Of a stretch of DNA of 64,000 bases, positions 55,243 through 63,408 are shown one piece after another. The DNA is from Microbacteriaceae bacterium VKM Ac-2855 (lineage in GTDB: Bacteria > Actinomycetota > Actinomycetes > Actinomycetales > Microbacteriaceae). Where the stretch lies: the NCBI GenBank assembly GCA_013204985.1, contig JABMLG010000002.1, positions 372,001 to 436,000 of the forward strand, in the 5' to 3' direction. Below the pieces are notes generated by a model. That model was not told where the DNA came from. It worked only from the letters and a program-made list of their open reading frames with translations, and did not search any database. The translations under genes were made by a program, and so were the position numbers. Within the stretch, counting starts at the first letter, position 1, and every line of letters begins with the position of its first letter.

Positions 55243-56752
55243 TCCCGCCTCGCAGGAGACCCCGATGCCCTCGAACGAACCGACACCCGACGAAGCGACC
55301 GAGCCGAAGCCCACCCCCGCCGCTGCCACGAAGCGACGCGCGTCGTCGTCGGTCGGCACGCGCCGACGTTCGGCGCTGCGCGTGGGCGTCGGCGTCGTCG
55401 GTTTCGCCATCGTCGCGGCCGCGATCGTTGTGCCCCAGCTGATCGCCACACCCGACGTCTCGACGGCCGCGGGCGGCACCGTGATCACCCCGGTGCCAGC
55501 AGCGAGCACGCTCGTGTGCGGCGGCGACTTCATCGACGCGGGCGACCCCGAGACTCTCACCACCGTAGCCGGGACGGGTCGCGCCTTCTGGCCGACGGGT
55601 ATCGCCACGGAAGCCGCGGTGCTCGCCCAGCCCGATTTCACGGGATCCGCGAATCCCGGCAACCGGACCTTCACGGTACCGCCGGATGACGACGGCACCG
55701 CCCCGACGCCCGCCGGCGTCGTCACGCAGATCGTCGGTACCGACACCCTGAGCGGTCTCAGCGCCGTCGGGTGCGACGAAGCGGATGCGGACAGCTGGAT
55801 CGTCGCCGGTTCGACCGGCGTCGGCAACACCAGCGTGCTCGTGTTGGCGAATCCGACCGAGGTCGCTGCGACCGTCGACCTGTCGCTGTACGGCGAGAAC
55901 GGTCCGATCGCTGCGGCAGGCTCGACCGGGATCGTCGTTCCTCCGCTCACCTCGCGCGCCATCTCGCTCGCCGGATTGGCCCCCGACGTCATCGAGCCGG
56001 TCATCCGCGTCGTCGCGCGCGGCGGGCAGATCAGTGCCTCGTTGCAGAGCAGCGCCATCGCAGGGCTCGACCCCGTAGGCGTCGAGACCACCGCCACGGG
56101 CGCCGGCCTCTCGACCGAGGTCACGATTCCGGGCTTCACGATCGCGTCGCCCAGCGCCGAGATTGCGGGCGATGACGGCAGCGGGCAAGCCGGGGCCCCG
56201 GTGGTGCGCATCCTCGCGCCCGGCGATGCCGATGCGACCGTCACGGTCCGGATCGCGAACGAGGACCCGAGCGGCTCCGGCACCTCGACCTCGGTCGTGG
56301 TTCCGGCCGGGCGTGCCACCGAGGTGCCGCTCTCTGAGCTCGCCGAGGGCAGCTACACCATCTCCCTCTCGTCGGATCAGCCCATCGTGGCCGGCGCTCG
56401 CTCGACCTCGTCGGGAGAGGCCGGCACCGATTTCGCGTGGTTCGTGTCGACGAACGCCGTGACGGGTCAGTTCGGAGTCGCGAACACGGGCGAACGTTCA
56501 TCGGTGTTGCATGTGCTGAACGCGGGGCAGGATTCGGCGTCGATCGTTGTGAACGTCGGCGGTGAGGACCGCACGCTCGCGGTGGGACCCACGACGGCGG
56601 TCACGATCGATCTCGGTGTCGCCCCGGCGATCGTGACGAGTGATCAGCCCGTGTACGCCTCGGTCTCGATCGCGGATGCGGGGCGGATCGCCTCGTATCC
56701 GGTCGTGCCGCAGAGTCCGCTGGCGTCGCCGATCACCATTTACGACCACTGA
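55235..56752 (+). CDS. DUF5719-type extracytoplasmic protein with single membrane anchor
   Basis: From ATG 55235, which GGAGG precedes at good spacing, the protein has 505 residues. A Pro/Thr/Glu-rich cytoplasmic stretch (1-40), one membrane helix (about 52-72, VGVVGFAIVAAAIVVP) and a large outer beta-rich region with repeated modules follow (TSVLVLANPTEVAATVDLSL, VVRILAPGDADATVTVRI, SSVLHVLNAGQDSASIVVNV). Each module resembles an immunoglobulin-like sandwich. DUF5719 proteins accompany the GT2 giant in actinobacteria. They could be scaffolds or sensors for glycan assembly; no enzyme motif is visible. Confidence 0.82.
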   Translation: MSDPASQETPMPSNEPTPDEATEPKPTPAAATKRRASSSVGTRRRSALRVGVGVVGFAIVAAAIVVPQLIATPDVSTAAGGTVITPVPAASTLVCGGDFIDAGDPETLTTVAGTGRAFWPTGIATEAAVLAQPDFTGSANPGNRTFTVPPDDDGTAPTPAGVVTQIVGTDTLSGLSAVGCDEADADSWIVAGSTGVGNTSVLVLANPTEVAATVDLSLYGENGPIAAAGSTGIVVPPLTSRAISLAGLAPDVIEPVIRVVARGGQISASLQSSAIAGLDPVGVETTATGAGLSTEVTIPGFTIASPSAEIAGDDGSGQAGAPVVRILAPGDADATVTVRIANEDPSGSGTSTSVVVPAGRATEVPLSELAEGSYTISLSSDQPIVAGARSTSSGEAGTDFAWFVSTNAVTGQFGVANTGERSSVLHVLNAGQDSASIVVNVGGEDRTLAVGPTTAVTIDLGVAPAIVTSDQPVYASVSIADAGRIASYPVVPQSPLASPITIYDH

Positions 56753-56798
56753 GAGACGGTTCGTCGGCGATGGCGTGCGCCATCGGTCCGGGGACCCG

Positions 56799-57449
56799 AT
56801 GAATGCGTATCGAGTCGGATTGTTCGCCTCGGCGAGTGTTCCAGCAGCGGGCCTGCTGATCGGATGCTCGACCGTGCCCGCCGCCGTTCCGGTTGTCGAG
56901 GAGACCCGCCTGTTCATCGCCGAGTATCCGCAGTACGAGATGGGTGAGCTCGTGGACGAGGCCGCGCGGATCGTCGAGGTGACGGTGGTCTCTCGCGACA
57001 ACACGGTGCTGTATCCCTCGCTCGAACCGGACGATCCCACCATGCGAGACGATCCGGTCGCGAACCCGCTTTCGGGCGCGACGACGGAGCAGATCGCGCA
57101 GGCGCGTGCCGAAGGCGCGATGGCTGCGACGGATATGTTCGTCAACGTGACCCGCGTTCTGAAGGGCGACGTCACCGCTGGCGAGACGTTCGTCGTCACC
57201 CAGATCGGAGGCGTTATGGGTGACGTCCTTTATGTGGACGAGAAGGTGCCGGACCTGGTCGTCGATGGTCGCTATCTGCTTTTTCTCACCGACGGCGAGA
57301 AGGGCTCTGTTCTCGGTGGCATTGCAGGCGCCTACGAGATCCGGGGGAGCGAGTACGTCGCGATGTCCGCGACGGCGGCGGTCGCGACGATGACGTCGGA
57401 CGAGGTGGCGGCACTCGTCGCCGGCAGCGATGTGGATTCGAGTGAATGA
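56799..57449 (+). CDS. Predicted lipoprotein of unknown function
   Basis: A 216-residue protein with a type II signal peptide: hydrophobic residues 8-21 end in the lipobox LLIGC, with the lipid-bearing cysteine at residue 23. The mature part has no catalytic motif I know; EAARIVEVTVVSRDNTVLYP, then FVNVTRVLKGDVTAGETFVV and DLVVDGRYLLFLTDGE suggest a small beta-barrel of the type found in several actinobacterial secreted proteins. It starts at ATG 56799, 46 bases after the DUF5719 stop. Confidence 0.72.
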   Translation: MNAYRVGLFASASVPAAGLLIGCSTVPAAVPVVEETRLFIAEYPQYEMGELVDEAARIVEVTVVSRDNTVLYPSLEPDDPTMRDDPVANPLSGATTEQIAQARAEGAMAATDMFVNVTRVLKGDVTAGETFVVTQIGGVMGDVLYVDEKVPDLVVDGRYLLFLTDGEKGSVLGGIAGAYEIRGSEYVAMSATAAVATMTSDEVAALVAGSDVDSSE

Positions 57450-57468
57450 GTTTCGCTAGCGTGGTGGC

Positions 57469-57996
57469 GTGAGTTCACCGGCTGTCTCCATCCGCGCGGC
57501 GCGGGCTGACGACATCGACGCGGTGATGGCCATCCTCGAACGGTTCGTGCGCGAGACCGTGATCACCTTCGACGTCGAGCCGCCTGAGCGCGCTGTCTGG
57601 GATGCGAAGTTGGCGGGCCGGCATCCGTTCCTCGTGGCCGAGGTCGACGGTGTGATCGCGGGCTACGCGTACGTCTCGGCGTGGCGTCCGAAGCCGGCGT
57701 ATTCCCGGACCGCCGAGGACACGATCTACCTCAGGCCCGACTTCGCAGGGTTGGGGCTCGGCACGCTGCTGCTCGGTGCCCTGCTGGACGCCACGGCTCG
57801 GGCCGGCTTCCGGCAGGTGATCGCCGTGATCGTGGACGCGGAGGAGACGGCCGCCTCGCTCGCGCTGCACCGGCGCTTCGGATTCGTGCCCGCCGGCCGA
57901 CTCGTCGGCGTCGGCGACAAGTTCGGCCGGGTGCTCGACACGGTGCTGCTGCAGCGCGAGTTGCCGGGGCCGACGGCTGATGCCAATGCGGTGTAG
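57469..57996 (+). CDS. GNAT acetyltransferase, phosphinothricin acetyltransferase-like
   Basis: A 175-residue acetyltransferase of the PAT/Bar subgroup. IRAARADDIDAVMAILERFV opens it; GYAYVSAWRPKPAYSRTAED is the subgroup signature; LRPDFAGLGLGTLLLGALLD binds acetyl-CoA; SLALHRRFGFVPAGRLVGVG is the B motif. Members N-acetylate phosphinothricin, methionine sulfoximine or methionine sulfone, and the native substrate is often unknown. It starts at GTG 57469, 19 bases after the lipoprotein gene. Confidence 0.88.
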   Translation: MSSPAVSIRAARADDIDAVMAILERFVRETVITFDVEPPERAVWDAKLAGRHPFLVAEVDGVIAGYAYVSAWRPKPAYSRTAEDTIYLRPDFAGLGLGTLLLGALLDATARAGFRQVIAVIVDAEETAASLALHRRFGFVPAGRLVGVGDKFGRVLDTVLLQRELPGPTADANAV

Positions 57997-57997
57997 G

Positions 57998-58246
57998 TCA
58001 CTCTTCTGACGGCACCGCGCACGTTTCCTGGGCAGCGGTCTGACCGGATACCCCATCGAGGACTTCCGGCGGTGTGGTCGCGATAGGGGATGCCGAACCG
58101 GTTGACGTGTCCGGCGTCGCTACCTCGGGCGCCGCGGATTCCGTTTCGGTTTCAGACGACGGCGATTCGCCGATCTGGTCCGTGCCGCTGACGGAGAACG
58201 GGAGCGTCAGCTGGTTGGCCACGTATTTCCATGAGTACGTGGCCAA
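57998..58246 (-). other. Doubtful open frame of 82 codons
   Basis: The frame opens at a TTG inside a perfect palindrome and reads a Ser/Thr/Glu/Pro-rich, low-complexity peptide ending in CAVPSEE. It has no ribosome site and no family resemblance. It fills most of the 354-base gap between the acetyltransferase and the M28 peptidase. It might be the surviving end of a larger secreted protein. I do not treat it as an established gene. Confidence 0.25.
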
Positions 58247-58249
58247 CCA
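58212..58249. terminator. Perfect 14-bp palindrome
   Basis: TGGTTGGCCACGTA (58212-58225) and TACGTGGCCAACCA (58236-58249) are exact reverse complements across ten bases. It lies upstream of the M28 peptidase gene, about 100 bases before its start, so it could be an operator as well as a terminator. Confidence 0.6.
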
Positions 58250-58350
58250 AACGAGTCCTCACTGCGGGCCCTTCGAATCCCGGGTTGCCTGCGAGCGCGT
58301 TCTCGCGCCGCATCGCGGCCGGCCGTGCGGGATGCCGCGAGAATGGTCGA

Positions 58351-60627
58351 ATGAGGTTCGCTCGATTGATCGCGAGGAGCGGCGTAATTGTTGCGCTGAC
58401 GCTGCTCGGCGCGTGTGCAGTGATGGCATTACGCCCGCCAGCCCCGCTACCGGATTCGGCGCCGCTTGACGTATTCAGTGCGACTCGCGCCTACGAGGAC
58501 GTCGAGCGGGTTAGTCGTGAGCCGCACCCCACTGGTTCTGATGGTGCGGAACGCGTCCGTGCCTACTTTTTTGGCGAGCTGCAGGGCCTGGGATTGGAGC
58601 CCCGGGTTCAGGAGGCTGTCGGCACGGGTGAATCGTTGGGCGGGCAGGCGCTGGCGAGCGTGCGGAATGTTGTCGCGGTCGTTCCGGGAAAAAGCTCGTC
58701 GGGTCGGGTCTTCCTGATGGCTCATGCGGACTCAACACATCTTTCATATGGCGCGAGCGACGACGGTGTAGGTGTCGCGACCCTGCTGGACACGGCGCGG
58801 GCGATCCTGTCGGGCCCAAGGCTTGAGAACGACATCGTGTTGGTGTTCACCGACGCAGAGGAGGACTGTCTCTGCGGGGCCGAAGCGTTCTTCGATCAGG
58901 ATCCACTCGCACGTGACGGCGGGGTGGTTCTGAACCTGGAGTCCCGCGGTTCTTCGGGACCAGCGATCGTTTTCGAGACGTCGCGAGGCAACGCAACGCT
59001 TGCGAAACTGCTAGCCGCCGCGGCGCCGTTCCCCGTTGCAACGAGTGCCGCAGTGGAGGTCTACCGCCTGCTCCCGAACGACACCGACTTCTCGGTTCTT
59101 CGAAACCGCCCGGGTTTCGCTGGCCTGAACTCGGCATCGATCGATGGATCGGCGGTCTACCACTCCGGCCAAGATCAAGCATCTGCCGTATCTCTGCCGA
59201 CTTTGCAGCAACTTGGCGCGAACACCCTCGCCGTCACCCGCGCGTTGGGTGCGGCGGACATCCCCGCGCTGAGTCGATCAACCCCTGACGACGCGACGTA
59301 CTTTCCTGTCGTCGGCTTCCTCCTCCGCTACTCGAATGTGCTCGTCTGGCCGCTCGCGGTTCTGTCCGTGATCGGGAGCGTTGTCGCCGTCGCCTGCTTT
59401 GCCAGGCGTAGCGGAGGCGGCTGGCGCCACACGACGCGGATGCTTGGATTGGTGCTCATCCCGTTCGTCGCGGCGCCGGTCGCGGTGGCTGGCCTCTCGT
59501 GGGCGCTCATTTTGGTGCGACCCGATTTCGCAGCCCTCGCGGATCCGTGGTCGCCCGAATGGTTCAGAGTGGCAGCGCTCACGCTTGGCGGCGCGGTCGT
59601 TCTGGGCTGGTTCGCCCTCGTTCAGCGACGGTGGTCCGTCGAAGTCATTTCGTCTGGCCTCGCTTTGTGGCTGAGCGCGGCCGCCGTCGTTCTTGCTGCA
59701 GCTGCACCAGGTGCGGCTTATCTTGCAACAATTCCTGCTCTCGCCACCCTCATCGGGCTTCGTGCGCGTTCCGTCCGCTCCGCATGGGTCGCACGTCTTG
59801 GCTCGCTTGCGTCCGCATCCATCGGCGTGCTCGTGCTTGTTCCAGCCGTGTACCTCGTCCAACCAGCGCTCGGACTTTCGGGCGGAGCGGCTCCGTCTCT
59901 ACTCGCCACGGTACTTGCCGTCATGCTGCTCGTGGTCGTCGGCGATGCGACTCCACTTGTGTCCGCACGTCTGATGCTTCGTGCTACGCCGACGATTGTC
60001 GCCTCACTTGTGGCTCTCGCGCTTGCCGTTGTCGGGATCAGCGCCAACAAGGTCGATGCGGACCATCTTGTACCGGTCGGCATGAGCTACGCCCTGGATA
60101 CAGACACGGGTCAGGCGCTCTGGCTTCGCGGGGCTGCCGATCCGACAGGGTGGAGTGACGCGATGGTGTCGACCCAAACGAACCTGCGTGATGCGTTCCC
60201 AGTGCTGCCCGCAGATACGACGGTTGGTGCGGCCGCGAGTGCTGACCTCACCGCGCCAACGATGGAGCTGGATTCCGATCACGTGAACTCAGACGGGAGC
60301 CGCTCGATGACGTTCATGATTCGTCCAGACGGCGCGGCCAGGTTCCTGTACGTTCAATTTCCAGGCGCACAGGTCCGCGCTGCCACCATCGATGGGCGCG
60401 CGGCCTGGATCGGGCGCACGTTCGACTTCGTCTACTATGCGGCTCCCGTCGACGGTGTCGTGTTGAGCGTGACCCTCGACTCCGCGCGGCCCGTGACGGT
60501 CCGTCTCGTCGGTGTGAGCTCTGGGATCGACCAGGTGCCCGGATTCGTGGCACGACCACCAGGGGTCGAACCGCTCGGCGGTCCCGTCGACGAGGTCGCT
60601 CTTGTCGCCGCAACGCGCTCTTTCTGA
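58351..60627 (+). CDS. Membrane M28-family zinc aminopeptidase-like protein
   Basis: A 758-residue protein. An N-terminal hydrophobic segment (residues 8-26) leads to an extracytoplasmic M28 domain, whose two-zinc ligands are readable: H125 and D127 in FLMAHADSTH, D137/D138 in ASDDGVGVATLL, E170/E171 in FTDAEEDCLCG, E197 in LNLESRGSSGP, and a late histidine in YHSGQDQ. Residues of about 345-600 hold eight or nine helices and a soluble C-terminal part follows. The layout resembles membrane M28 proteins such as vacuolar Pff1. Codon use is less GC-biased than in the glycan genes. ATG 58351 is the first start before the hydrophobic segment. Confidence 0.87.
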   Translation: MRFARLIARSGVIVALTLLGACAVMALRPPAPLPDSAPLDVFSATRAYEDVERVSREPHPTGSDGAERVRAYFFGELQGLGLEPRVQEAVGTGESLGGQALASVRNVVAVVPGKSSSGRVFLMAHADSTHLSYGASDDGVGVATLLDTARAILSGPRLENDIVLVFTDAEEDCLCGAEAFFDQDPLARDGGVVLNLESRGSSGPAIVFETSRGNATLAKLLAAAAPFPVATSAAVEVYRLLPNDTDFSVLRNRPGFAGLNSASIDGSAVYHSGQDQASAVSLPTLQQLGANTLAVTRALGAADIPALSRSTPDDATYFPVVGFLLRYSNVLVWPLAVLSVIGSVVAVACFARRSGGGWRHTTRMLGLVLIPFVAAPVAVAGLSWALILVRPDFAALADPWSPEWFRVAALTLGGAVVLGWFALVQRRWSVEVISSGLALWLSAAAVVLAAAAPGAAYLATIPALATLIGLRARSVRSAWVARLGSLASASIGVLVLVPAVYLVQPALGLSGGAAPSLLATVLAVMLLVVVGDATPLVSARLMLRATPTIVASLVALALAVVGISANKVDADHLVPVGMSYALDTDTGQALWLRGAADPTGWSDAMVSTQTNLRDAFPVLPADTTVGAAASADLTAPTMELDSDHVNSDGSRSMTFMIRPDGAARFLYVQFPGAQVRAATIDGRAAWIGRTFDFVYYAAPVDGVVLSVTLDSARPVTVRLVGVSSGIDQVPGFVARPPGVEPLGGPVDEVALVAATRSF

Positions 60628-61003
60628 GCAACACGAAGCACGCATTCACTTGAGCGCTGTATTTCTGGGTGATCTCTCATGCATCGAACAGGGATTCCGC
60701 GGGCTCTCCCCGCCGCAAGCCTGGCACACACCGGAGCAGAAGATAGCCGTGGCCGCGATCGGCCGGAGACGACGCCATTCTCCCAGGGCGGGACGCAAAT
60801 TCGCCGAACGTGTTCAATACAGATTTATGGATTCGTGCATTCAGGAATCGGTCGCTGGCGAGAGGCAAAAGATGAAAACGTATGGGACTTGACGTTCATT
60901 GTGCCGTCCGGTGTCGCAAGAACGACGATTGTGCTGAGGTGAGTTTTGCTCAAGCGACTTATCGCTGCTACCGTCACAACGTCCAAACCCTTCCGTCACC
61001 GGA
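60628..61003. other. 376-base AT-richer stretch, no gene recognised
   Basis: Begins the low-GC segment that reaches to the tRNA. Several short frames exist on both strands, none with a ribosome site and a protein-like composition. A TTGACG at 60889-60894 has no -10 partner. It may contain the promoter of the next gene or the decayed start of a longer one. Confidence 0.4.
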
Positions 61004-61654
61004 GTGGCGGGGTCGAATTCGCAGCAGATCACGAGGAAGGTGTGGGCGAGCAGGCCACGGGGCGGAACTTCTTCACCGCATCTATTCATCGGGAATGGAT
61101 TCAACTCAGATCAGCGAATCTATATAGGTATTCGGCTATTCGAGATTCCGCCAGGTGCCGTCGCGCGGGCGTTTGCGGCAACTTTTTTGGCGTCGCTTAC
61201 TGTCATCGGCCTCGTTGCTTGGACGCTGTTGCATTCCACAAGTCAGCCAGGCACCGCCGCGGGTCTCCTTGCAGGTTTACTTGCGTTGGGTAATGCGGCG
61301 GTCGACAACACTATGCCGAAGCGAGAAGTGGTCAACTCTCCGCTTTTTCCTCGCCTGGCTCTGTTCGGGCAAACGGGGGCCTTACTGGTCCTAGCGATTT
61401 GGCTTCTCGCTCGGACCAGCGTTGAATCGTCACTCGCGGGCACCGGGTTCTTCTACGAAACGTTCGCGGGTGCGATGAATATGCTGGACCCTGGATTGGG
61501 TATCGCGATAGCAATCTATATATGCGCGCAATGCGCATGGCTCGCGCGTAAATCTCGCTCCAGTGTGAAAGCTTACGACGAGATCTTCCAAGACGGAACT
61601 ATCTACTTTGACCTTGACAGAAATACGCGGAGGATTGACACTAATGAGAAGTAG
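61004..61654 (+). CDS. Unknown membrane protein of the island, start uncertain
   Basis: A 216-residue frame starting at GTG 61004. From about residue 43 it looks genuine: FEIPPGAVARAFAATFLASL, then three or four hydrophobic stretches (TVIGLVAWTLL, AAGLLAGLLALGNAAV, TGALLVLAIWLLA, LGIAIAIYICAQC) and a polar C-terminal tail. The first 40 residues are Ser/Gly/Arg-rich and may be non-coding; a start nearer residue 38 or a frameshift is possible. I recognise no family. GC content is far below the surroundings. It overlaps the next gene by 11 bases, so the pair is a likely operon. Confidence 0.6.
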   Translation: MAGSNSQQITRKVWASRPRGGTSSPHLFIGNGFNSDQRIYIGIRLFEIPPGAVARAFAATFLASLTVIGLVAWTLLHSTSQPGTAAGLLAGLLALGNAAVDNTMPKREVVNSPLFPRLALFGQTGALLVLAIWLLARTSVESSLAGTGFFYETFAGAMNMLDPGLGIAIAIYICAQCAWLARKSRSSVKAYDEIFQDGTIYFDLDRNTRRIDTNEK

Positions 61655-62177
61655 CGATGATGAAGCTGCTGGCGACGAAGAGCCGCTCGATTCTGCGGAA
61701 TCGAAAGTCTATGACAATGAAGGAGGTGATGTGGTATCAAAACATTGGCAATGGGTAAAGCCGTCAGCAGAGCACGGCATGATCAATATCGAAAACTCGG
61801 GAACACCTAATGTTGATGAGGAAAGAGCCGGCGTGCCATGGGCTCCGATTGGCGGCGACTTCTACCTCAGCTCACAGTACTTCGAACCCGAGCATGGCCC
61901 CTCGAGTCTTGGCGCTGAGGTGTCCGATGATGCATTCGAGCGATCCTCGGAGGTCGCTTTGCAGGTGGCTGAACATCTTGAGCAACTCGGCCTTTACGAA
62001 TATTTCATCGGAGACAAAGAAGACCCGATCAAGGAGGAACAGGCTAGTCGCGAATACGCAAGATTCCTAATATCGCTGTCCCAAGAGCAAGGCGCAGTCG
62101 CAGTTGCGACGCGTCGGACACTTGGCCGCGTTGCGGATCTAGTTGTTCGCCTCATGCACAAGCCAGGGACTGTGTAA
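61644..62177 (+). CDS. Unknown acidic protein coupled to the island membrane protein
   Basis: A 177-residue acidic protein. ATG 61644 has GGAGG ten bases upstream; an earlier in-frame start at 61608 is less likely. The N-terminal 40 residues are very acidic (DDEAAGDEEPLD), then SKHWQWVKPSAEHGMINIEN, and a helical second half (EVALQVAEHLEQLGLYEYFI, then FLISLSQEQGAVAVATRRTL). No signal peptide, membrane segment or known motif. Base composition is low in GC: the 60 bases from 61681 contain 28 G+C by my count. Probably horizontally acquired together with the preceding gene. Confidence 0.65.
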   Translation: MRSSDDEAAGDEEPLDSAESKVYDNEGGDVVSKHWQWVKPSAEHGMINIENSGTPNVDEERAGVPWAPIGGDFYLSSQYFEPEHGPSSLGAEVSDDAFERSSEVALQVAEHLEQLGLYEYFIGDKEDPIKEEQASREYARFLISLSQEQGAVAVATRRTLGRVADLVVRLMHKPGTV

Positions 62178-62337
62178 TGGTCCTTTTGCGGTTAGGGCAG
62201 GGCGACTAGTTGCTCGGGTAAAATAGAGCCAACGAAACCAGCCATTGCCCACAGCGCGCCAACCGGCTGATGCGAGGTGGTCGATATCAGCGCCGGCGAA
62301 CTCCACGCGGAGGTGCTCCCACTGCACATCGGACTGC

Positions 62338-62535
62338 TCAACGACATGGAACAGAATTGTGGAGGTACTCGGAGTACAGGTAGGGGGTGCTTGAGTACTC
62401 CCGAATTCCGTGGTTCCAGGTTCCACCCTCCGGGTAGTCCGTCGTCGCGTTTGCGGCCAGAGCGCCACCAGCCACCAGGCCTATGATCGCAGCTGCCGTA
62501 GTGGCCACTCGCGCGATCTTCCCTCGAGCCCCCAT
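62338..62535 (-). pseudogene. Lactococcin-972-like bacteriocin precursor, C-terminally truncated
   Basis: A 65-residue secreted peptide precursor. ATG 62535 follows AAGGAG at ideal spacing. Residues 1-30 are a Sec signal peptide (IARVATTAAAIIGLVAGGAL, then ANA). The mature start TTDYPEGGTWNHGI, then YLYSEYLHNS, matches my memory of the family motif with EGGTW.xG and a later S.Y.H. Lactococcin 972 itself has a 66-residue mature peptide; this one has about 35. The other two frames stay open past the stop (one to 62192), so a one- or two-base indel may have cut it. The usual immunity/ABC transporter genes are absent. It could be an orphan short peptide. Confidence 0.62.
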
Positions 62536-62651
62536 GTTGTTCTCCTTCGTATTTGTGATGTGATTCCGACCGCTCCAAGAGCCATCTATGACGACAAAGG
62601 TGCCGCCAATGTCTGACGCGCCCCTCACGTGCCTGAAAATACCTCACCTAA

Positions 62652-63203
62652 CGCGGGCCGTCAAGACCGAGCGCCCCAGCGATTGCCGAAGGGCAGCGTG
62701 AGCAGGTGCGCGTTGATCGGATGCGTCCGCAGCGCGAACAGGAACGGCTCCTTCAGGCTCACTACGCCGATGCCATCCCGCTTGAGCTCTTCGAGAAGGA
62801 GCAAGACCGGATTCGCGCCGAGCTCGACCTAGGTTCCCGACACGACGAGCGACTCGCTGCCACAGGGGAAGCCATCGACCGGATGCCTGGCCTTGCGCTA
62901 GACGTCATGGCGGACTGCCCTTGCGCTTACCGGAACGCACCCGACGAGGTGCGGTGGCTCAACCAGGCATTCTGCGAGCGCATCCTCGTCTACCGCGACG
63001 GCGACGTGACGCTGGAGTTCGTAGAACCCTTTGAACCCACGGACCCAGCGCGTGGCGAGCGGATTCGCCGGAGCCGTCGAACAGGATGGCGAAAAAAGAG
63101 CACCACCGGGATCGATGGTGATGGATTCTTACAATGCGCGTGGAAGCGTGTTCAGACGCCGCCTGGCCCGCTACTTCAGGCAAGTGTTTTGATACGAACC
63201 TGA
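62652..63203 (+). pseudogene. C-terminal remnant of a large serine recombinase
   Basis: The frame opens at 62652 after a stop and lacks a sensible start. REQERLLQAHYADAIPLELF, EKEQDRIRAELDL, APDEVRWLNQAFCERILVYR and VTLEFVEPFEP correspond to the coiled-coil and end region of actinobacterial serine recombinases (typically LLQAYYADAVPLDLLKxEQ and RRLFNQAFFEKI). The catalytic serine domain and the zinc region are missing. The last 45 residues beyond the EPFEP segment run into unrelated sequence just before the tRNA. This is the stump of an integrated element beside tRNA-Arg. Confidence 0.8.
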
Positions 63204-63278
63204 TGGTGCCCCTGGAGGGACTCGAACCCCCAACCGTTTCCTTAGGACGGAACTGCTCTTCCATTGAGCTACAGAGGC
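63204..63278 (-). tRNA. tRNA-Arg (anticodon CCU)
   Basis: On the minus strand the 75 bases fold as a tRNA. The acceptor stem GCCTCTG pairs with CAGGGGC (one G-U), the D arm is GCTC-AATGGAA-GAGC, the anticodon loop GTCCTAA has U33 and anticodon CCU, and the T arm contains GGTTCGAGTC. The CCA end is encoded at 63204-63206. It reads the AGG codon. Its 3' end faces the low-GC segment, as expected of an integration target. Confidence 0.93.
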
Positions 63279-63324
63279 TGGCGGAGCGAGTCTACCGGTC
63301 GCCGGCGGCGAGCGCGGTCGGGTG

Positions 63325-63390
63325 CCGCTGAGTTGCGGGGTTCGGCTGCATCCGAGGTGCGGGATGCAGCCGAAGTGCGCAACTCAGCGG
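63325..63390. terminator. 66-base long-stem hairpin
   Basis: Arms 63325-63353 (CCGCTGAGTTGCG to CGGCTGCATCC) and 63362-63390 (GGATGCAGCCG to CGCAACTCAGCGG) pair nearly throughout their 29 bases, with an eight-base loop. It stands between the VOC gene stop (63409) and the tRNA, both on the minus strand, and would terminate the VOC gene's transcript. Confidence 0.7.
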
Positions 63391-63408
63391 GCGCAGAGCA
63401 GGGCCCGC

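Noticed and set aside
60677-60868. A 63-codon minus-strand frame in the gap after the M28 peptidase
   Set aside because: No ribosome site, no hydrophobic or motif pattern, and several other frames of equal length overlap it.
62139-62468. A 109-codon minus-strand frame overlapping the bacteriocin gene
   Set aside because: Its N-terminal half reads across the signal-peptide region in the wrong frame and looks random. Only the part after the bacteriocin stop could matter, as a possible frameshifted continuation.
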